From: Linepithema humile | Taxonomy: Eukaryota > Arthropoda > Insecta > Hymenoptera > Formicidae | NCBI RefSeq assembly: GCF_040581485.1 | Contig: NC_090132.1 | Coordinates: 26,981,911 to 27,045,910, forward strand | Direction of reading: 5' to 3' | DNA: 64,000 nt | In this document: positions 56,898 through 64,000 of the stretch, one piece after another | Layout of the letters: each line of letters begins with the position of its first letter | Numbering within the stretch: the first letter of the stretch is position 1 | The notes under the pieces: model-generated | The model's database searches: none | What the model was told of the DNA's origin: nothing | The model's input: the letters and a program-made list of their open reading frames with translations, nothing else | Translations under genes and position numbers: made by a program

Positions 56898-58144
56898 CCG
56901 AACAATATCGCACGCCAATGACGCACTTATATGGATGTAAATTATGGGGCGGCATACCGTGTCCGACGGCAAATTCACCTTTAAAGCGGTCGCTCTGAAT
57001 ATTCAGCGGCAATTTTAATTACCATTCAATGGCGCATTGCCATTACGCGCAATGCTATGCTGGAAATTAGCGTAAAAATCGCTACCAGGCTTTCACGCAA
57101 CTTAAATGCGTGTACGTGTGAATTGAATTACAATGAGCGTCAGCAGCCAGAAATATTTGACATCGATATGATGTAATGATTATTATCAAGGCATTAACGA
57201 TTCTATTTATTCAAACTGATGCGGGAATCCACGTAATGGTTTTCCGTTTAACTGTAATACAATGTTTTATTATTAGCTTCATTATATTAAAAGGCAACAA
57301 ATACTAATTCATGCAAGAATTAGAGATATCAATGAGAATTGAGATTTAACAATCGTAATTTTATTTCAGCTTTCGCTGAGCAAAGAGCATGGATGTTTTC
57401 TTTAAAAGAATCTTCAAGTAAAAACAAATTTGATAAAACTGTAAAGCTGCACTCACTCTCGATAACAACGAAATTTGTGCTGGGACTAAAAAATTTCTAT
57501 GTTAAATAAACGGCCGTCGATCATTTAACGTTGAAACGTCGCACGATGGGCAATCATCTCGCGGAGCGGCGCGTATCGATCATACCGATGAAAGACGGAG
57601 CAGCCGCGTTATCTCACCTGGCGATTCAAAGCGACGGAAGCGAGCCGGGGGCGGCGGCGGAAGGAGCCGGTTTTTCGAGAACGGCTGCCGCCGTAGGTGT
57701 CGAAGGGACACGAGGCTCGAACGAGCCCGCAATTAGGCGGTCCCGGGGTCGACGACGAGCACGGCGACGGGGTCGGGCATTATGCAAAGCAGATTTTAAA
57801 TTTAGATGCGGCCCACTGTGGCCCACACAGACGTACACGCGCGCGCATACACCCGCGCCGCATGCACGCGTTCGCGCGAACCCACACGGATCACACGTAA
57901 GAGTCTGTAAGCGTGGGTCGTGTCGTGCTCGACAAATTAGCGCGTTTTAAATCCAATCCGTGCTGAAAGAGGGAGTCGTGGATGGCTATGCCAGGGGGGG
58001 TGGAAGCGAGAAGAGGAAGGGGGATAGAAGGGTGGTTGTCGGGCTGTTTTGCATTTCTCGCGCGCGCGCCGAACATTTGAGGTGTAAAATATTAAATCCA
58101 GGCGCCTCCGCCATATCGCCTACGTTCTCGGCGAGGAGGAGGGT

Positions 58145-58151
58145 AGAGAGA

Positions 58152-58197
<46 letters not shown>
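58145..58197. repeat. (GA)n microsatellite
   Basis: About 50 bases of AG/GA with two AAG interruptions, 30 bases after a CCGCCAT core at 58108-58114. Confidence 0.95.
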
Positions 58198-58199
<2 letters not shown>

Positions 58200-61100
58200 A
58201 GGGGATCGAGGATGGAGTGATAGAAGAGAGCGGAAAGGGGTTGGAAGCTATCCCCAGAAGAGGAGGGAGGATACGGCGAGGCGGCTCTGCGGCGCGCACT
58301 CAGCAAGTTTACATTTAAATGTAAAAGTGCCGAGTGCCGCTAGGCGAAAGCTGCTGTTTTGCATTCGAAAGCTCATGATTGCCTCTGAGCTTTGCTTTTG
58401 ATGCTGAGGCATTTCGCGCTGTCGACGGATGAGAAGCGCGTCGCTAAAGTCTGGCCGACTTCGACTGGTCGAGATGGAACGCGCGCTGTACAGAGCGCTA
58501 TAGTTTCGCATTCCATCTCTCTTTTCACATACGATTTAATCAATTCCGATTCGATTTTTCTTTAGAAGAAAAATGTCCAAGCGCACAGTTTTTCAATAAT
58601 CCATGTGTCCGAGAATCTAATAATTTTTCGTTTCGGAAATATATTCACGCAGGAAAATATATAACCCTTTTAAATTCTTCGTTTAATTTCAAGTGGATTT
58701 TATTCTAACTGAATTTTTTATACCCAAATTGCGTAGACATTCTACATCGTTCGTGCGCCGTATTGTACTGCGTGTGTCGACGGTATCGTTGCATTTTTTG
58801 CAGATATTACGTTTTCCATAAAGCACCGTCCATTCGCGGACACGCGCGCGCGCGCAAGTGTACACCCACACACTTGTCCGTTTGATTTCCGGGATCTAAT
58901 CAATTCTCGGAAGGCGAAACGACAGACGAGCGAGTTACGAGCGAGCGAGGTGAGCGAGCTGGCCGTTATTCCTCTAATATGTATGTTTCTTATGAGCGCC
59001 GGTAAAAGGGCTCCGTGCAATTTCCTATGATAGATCGAGTCCCGCGGACAAGTTCCATTACGGCCGGGCTCTGAATTATTGAGCTGGCAATTCCCCGGCG
59101 ACACGCGGTACGCCCTGCATCAAAGTGTCAACGGGCTCATTAAGCCTCCAAATCAGGTGAACTAACGCGGTAACCGTTCGACCGTCCCGTACGTTCGGCG
59201 ATAAACACCCCTAGCGGTTTAATTTGAATTTGTTCACGCCATTATGTGCGCATTACGGGCTCTGGCACCTTTTCATTTAATGCTAATGAAGCTTTGAATC
59301 CAGTTATTACATTGAACTTTTGTCGATAAGTAATAAAATTTATACGACTAAACCTTGCGATTTAAAATAACACGCATACCTTTTAAACATATGTAGAAAT
59401 AGCATGATCAAACAATGAAAATTATATTTTGTTCAATTTTATCAGTGCAAACTATAGATACGTCTTCCGTTCACAGATGTCTTGAAATTTTTGATTTAAG
59501 ATATTATTGTTATTCGTGAAATATTCTCACTTTTCTAATCGAATAAAAGACTTTTTGTCAATTTTTTAACGTGTGCAATAAAAATGATGGAAGCTACTGA
59601 GGATCGCAAAATTAGATGACTCATCGGAAATGTGACGCACCGGTTTCTCGACAAGTGACATACAGTTTCGTATTGCTCGCGCTCGACGACGTTATGAAAT
59701 ATCAAGTATGTTTTATCATTGCGATCGGCGGATCCCGAAATATACGAAACGATACACCACAGGGGATAAAGTTTAATGTTACGCACGTCGCGGCTTACGC
59801 TTTATTCTATTTTTTTTTCTCGTCATCCCTTGCGGTCGGAAAGAAGCGCGCATTTGCATCTCTCTCAGCGGATCGAAAAGCGGAAGATGGCCGATGCAGA
59901 TTACGACTATCTGTAATCCCTTGAAATAGGACCTGTTACTGTAAACTACCGCGTGTATCTGCGATCGCTAAGAGGGCCGCACTGGCGCGATCGCTATCTG
60001 AAGTCGCCCTTCTGGTCCATATGCTGGGCTAATAAGAGCCCTAATAACGAGTGCTCCACCCCTTCGGTATGTGGGGACTGTCACTAAATATTTTTCTTCC
60101 TCAACGGCTGCTCTGGGAGTTTGTCCGTGATGCCGTGACGCATATGTCCTCGACCGATGGCTCATTTCGACAAAAATCTCACTTCGTTCAATTTAAGTAT
60201 TTTATTAGACAAAAAACAAAATTTTTTAAATGATATATTCTACTGTAAAATACCTACCATCACTAAATTTTGTTGATAAGATTTTATTTCGTAGAATTTT
60301 TTCATATTTTTGAAAGTTATAAAAATTCAAAAAATATTTCCGCATCTTTTTCGGACAGCGCATGAGCAATAAAGATGCTTCTGTATTAATTCTATCAGAT
60401 ATTAAGAGCGCGCAAAAGCTTTAAGTGAAAATAATAATTTTGTCCCCAAGAGAGTTGGAATATATATTATATATATATTTTTTTTATTAACTACGTTTTC
60501 GGTGCGAATGCAAATGGCTCAATCACGCGTTCGGAAGGCTGCAGCGACTGGCGCTTACCCGCGTAATTTATTCGTAAGGGCGTTAAAGTTTCATAAGTCG
60601 TGCACATAAAATGCACTCGAGAATGGAGAGTAAGAGTGTCCAACCCCCTCACTACCCCCTCGCCGTCCCATCCCGTCGCGCCGCTTCCGCTCCCGCTCAC
60701 CCCTTCGCAACGTTCCCGGCGCGGCAGAAAATTATGCAGATGGCGGAGAAAAGCTTTGATAAACACGACAGTCTCTGATCGTTATGCAGATCCGCGCCAC
60801 TGTAAAATGGCGGCAATCTCTCCCTCTCACTCGAGCGGCCGCCAACCATCCCCGCGTCCTCATCATCTCCCCGCGCCTGCCTCCCAGTCTACTGGACCCC
60901 CGAGGGTGTTTCAGCTTCTCACTCACCACCGGCACTCCCTGCCACCCTCATCTCTTGCTCCTCCGCAGCTCGCGCTCCTGATTTTCACACCCCGGCCGCG
61001 GCGGCGACGGCGACGGCACCGCCACACCAAGTCGAGAGGGTGGAAGTACGCACCCTCCCGCCAGTTCGGCACGTCTAATGCGTCTGCGCCGGGTCGTACC

Positions 61101-61420
61101 ACCCGGTATATATATGCGCCGCGATTTCATTGGAAGATCCTGGTGCCGCTCGAAGAGCCACACGGACACAGACCGACATACGAAGCCACCCACCCGCACC
61201 GCCCGTCGTCGCCGTCGTCATCGTCGCCTGGGATGCCTCAGCATCCCCGGTAGTCGCGATAGTGTTAGGAAAGAGAGCGTGTATTTTATATCTGCACCCT
61301 GCCACCCGCGCCACCAAAATGATCGTGAAGACACTTTATCGTTCCGTTTTTCTCCCGGGAAACGATCCCCGGGCTTCGAGCCCGTGAAATCCTCAAAACT
61401 CTAAGGCGCACTTCCGTACA

Positions 61421-64000
61421 TTCGCACGATATCAATAAAAATCAATTAACCGTCATACGATGGTAATTCTTGAATAAATTAGATAACTGCCATATCAAAC
61501 AATTGATAATGATTGTTAATGGGATTGTTTTTAGATATTACAATTATATAAACTTTTTCTTTGTGCAAGCAAAAATATTTTTTGATTACCATTAAAAAAG
61601 CTTCCAAGGCAAAGAAATCTAAGAAATGATTTACAAATTTTGATTTTAATGTTTCTAAAAAGTTTCGGAGTTACTATTATTTGTTTAAACGTCAAATAAT
61701 ACTAAAAGAATTTTTTGCTAAAATGCAAAATTATCCTGCAAACACAGAGTGCTCTTAAATAACAATATTTTTTAAGAATTCCGAACCACGTTGTTTGAAG
61801 ATAAACTCTTCGATGAACACTTTGATAGAATCGTTGAGCTACACTATACTATACACTGGAATATTCCATTATACGACCGATGCTTTGCTGACATCATCGG
61901 CTACAATCACAGGTATCCCGCTGGCATAACGTAATTTCCTGAAGCGGGTGTCTAAGTATCGAAGCCCACCCTTCGCGATGGCTATTTCACGTATTTATTT
62001 CGTTTCACCGTTAAAATTATTGGAAACTACTCAAATCTTAATTATTCTTCCGGCTAGTTTTCTCTTATTTATCAATTCGACATATGATACACTTCTGTTT
62101 GCAAATGCTAGATATCACAACAAAAAAATCAGTCATTTCGGCGTTAAAACTACAAAGACTATTAAGTTATATAAATTAAAAATTATAAAATTTACTTAAA
62201 TTTAGCTTAAAAAATATGGATAAGCAAAAATCCATTTTTTAATTTGAGAAGTTTGATTTAAAGCACAATGTTTAAGATATTTGCAGACAATAATATTTTG
62301 TTATATTAAAGAAAGTAAAATCGTAAGTTTACAAATTGTAATTAAAAGCATTTTTGACATCCTGCGTATATGTATATGCGCAAACATTATTAATCACAAT
62401 ATTGTGTGGTGCGGATAAAATGATATCGAAGCGCTTCTTAAAAGTGTGTCTGTTGTTTAAACCCCTGAAATAATGTTTTATTCATGTACATCGTCTGTCG
62501 AAAGTGTCGGTCGAATCGCCTGTATTTAAGTGCATAAACCGCTTTTCTTTGAAACCATAGAATATTTTAACGCCCCGGCTAATTGGCTAGTTACGTGCCG
62601 CGAATGAAAGTCTCCTTGACTGCGTGGCTGTTGATCATTTCGTATACTTTCGATACTCTGCGAAGCTCGCGTCGTAACTTAGGAATAATTTAAAATGCAT
62701 AAGGAAAACAGCGTATATATAACACGTCGAATTTCACATAACGAAGCACATTACATTAAATGTTTATCTATTTATGACATTAAATATTATTTACTTGCAC
62801 ATTTAAAAATGGGATTAATTGTCGAACTGTTAACTGTATATTGATTAATTATTAATTTTAGCAATCCTTTTTTGATACTCATAACAAATGATGTAATTAC
62901 GAGAAGCTGTCGTTATGAGATGCATAATTTAAAAAGTTTACTTTAGCTTGTTAGCGATGGTAAGATTTGCGAATGAAACTTATTGAATTCAGAATTCTCT
63001 TCTCTGTCGGAAGAGCACCCTTTATGGAGTTTCGATCAAGACAAGTCGGGAGGAAATTGTCGTCCTGCCCGATTGGTCGGCATATCACGAACGTTCGGGG
63101 CGTGGCTCGTTTACTAGCTCTCGACCAACCGTTCTCTCCTTTCAATTATTATTTAATTACGCTAATTGCTCGCCGCCGAGTCCCGGCCTCTTGCGATTTG
63201 CAAGCCGTCCGGGAGCGGCGATCGTTAAGCTGGAATAAACTTTGCGGAATCTAAATGAATCGAACTCGCTCAGATGTGATCATTTTCGCTAGATGAGAAT
63301 CCGCATAATTCGCTAATTAATTTACCCAACACTACGAGAATTGCAGTAGCCGTAACATTTAATATTACCAATTTTCTTACTTTTCATTACAATTTCTACC
63401 TTTTTACTTTCAAAACGTTGTTCGAGCATTTTTTTAAATGTCCTATTATTTTTTTATTGTACAGAGTTTACCAAAATGAGAAATATTTGCACAACGTCAG
63501 TAAAATGTTTTAGTTTTCTAATTTTTGAAATACTACCTACTCTTTTTTACAATTACAATTTTAATATATAAATAATAGACAGTTTTATAAATATAATAAA
63601 TAATCGTGAGTTTATATTTAAATGTAAAACTATTATTAAAATTATATTGTGAATGTGTAATACATATTTCATATATTTACATATTTACAAGTATAATTTT
63701 TTTTTCATTATTGATTGGTTTTACAAGTTTAAAAAAGAAAAGATAAACGAATATATATATCTGCGATCCTGCGTAAAAATCTTAGTGTGAGCGTGAACAA
63801 GCGTTTTGGCACCCACGCAAATTGTTCCGCAGTGTCAAGCACCGTTGTTTGCTATTTCTTTTTTGTTACGTCTCGTATGCAGCCGCAGAAAATTCCGTGG
63901 AATTATGCAGGGCAGCATAACGTGCACCGGTACGTATAGCAGCAGAGGATCGCGGGTGAATCGGGACACGTGAGCATAAATTGGCTTGACGCAGAATCGG
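61421..64000. other. Non-coding, mainly AT-rich end of window
   Basis: AT-rich DNA with a small CpG-richer patch at 63,000-63,300 and another after 63,780. No gene, RNA gene or clear repeat was found. Confidence 0.6.

Larger units (their letters stand above)
56681..61420. other. Non-coding mosaic with CpG-rich islands
   Basis: It holds the homeodomain-type cluster, the (GA)n tract, an alternating CG run at 58,842-58,855 and a GC-rich island at 60,490-61,420. The island has a GTATATATATG TATA-like sequence at about 61,108 and AAAATGGCGGC at 60804-60814, so it could be a promoter, but no coding exon follows. The 217-codon Pro/Ser/Arg-rich frame at 60600-61253 is probably spurious. Confidence 0.55.

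Noticed and set aside
60600..61253. 217-codon plus-strand frame
   Set aside because: Pro/Ser/His/Arg-rich low-complexity product in a GC-rich island, with long overlapping frames on both strands and no domain. GC-rich DNA lacks stop codons, which explains its length.

Overview
This is a piece of animal nuclear genome, most likely from an insect and probably a hymenopteran such as an ant. The evidence is spliced genes with GT-AG introns, long stretches without credible reading frames, many microsatellites, and sharp alternation between AT-rich blocks and CpG-dense blocks in which CpG is not depleted. The insect/hymenopteran assignment is inference from composition and from the look of the helicase protein; no marker gene settles it.

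Only two protein-coding genes can be supported, and they lie head to head. On the minus strand, 46955 to 33222 encodes a DDX31/Dbp7-type DEAD-box RNA helicase (nucleolar, large ribosomal subunit assembly). It can be rebuilt from nine exons whose splice phases all match, giving 942 residues. The last exon is tiny and lies 2.6 kb beyond the previous one. The first five introns are 67-143 bp and the last three are 3.5, 4.2 and 2.6 kb. On the plus strand, 48521 to 50919 encodes a five-exon, 262-residue multi-pass membrane protein that I cannot assign to a family. The 1.57 kb between the two start codons should hold both promoters.

The rest has no gene I can support. Positions 1-33,221 and about 51,300-64,000 are mosaics of AT-rich DNA and CpG-rich islands carrying microsatellites, homopolymer runs, diverged duplications, foldback (inverted-repeat) elements and possible regulatory clusters (GA tracts with GCCAT cores, tandem homeodomain-type sites, a CRE-like palindrome). 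The clearest mobile sequences are a 233-bp Tc1/mariner-like MITE at 40121-40353 and, eight bases away, a roughly 290-bp near-palindrome at 39823-40113, both inside intron 7 of the helicase gene. Other foldbacks are at 899-1053, 6529-6803 and 49039-49129; the last is the size of a microRNA precursor.

I found no operon-like, CRISPR-like, viral or otherwise novel multi-gene system. The most interesting items are the lysine/acid-rich insertion inside the helicase core, the long hairpin-forming repeat in its intron, and the small hairpin in intron 1 of the membrane-protein gene.
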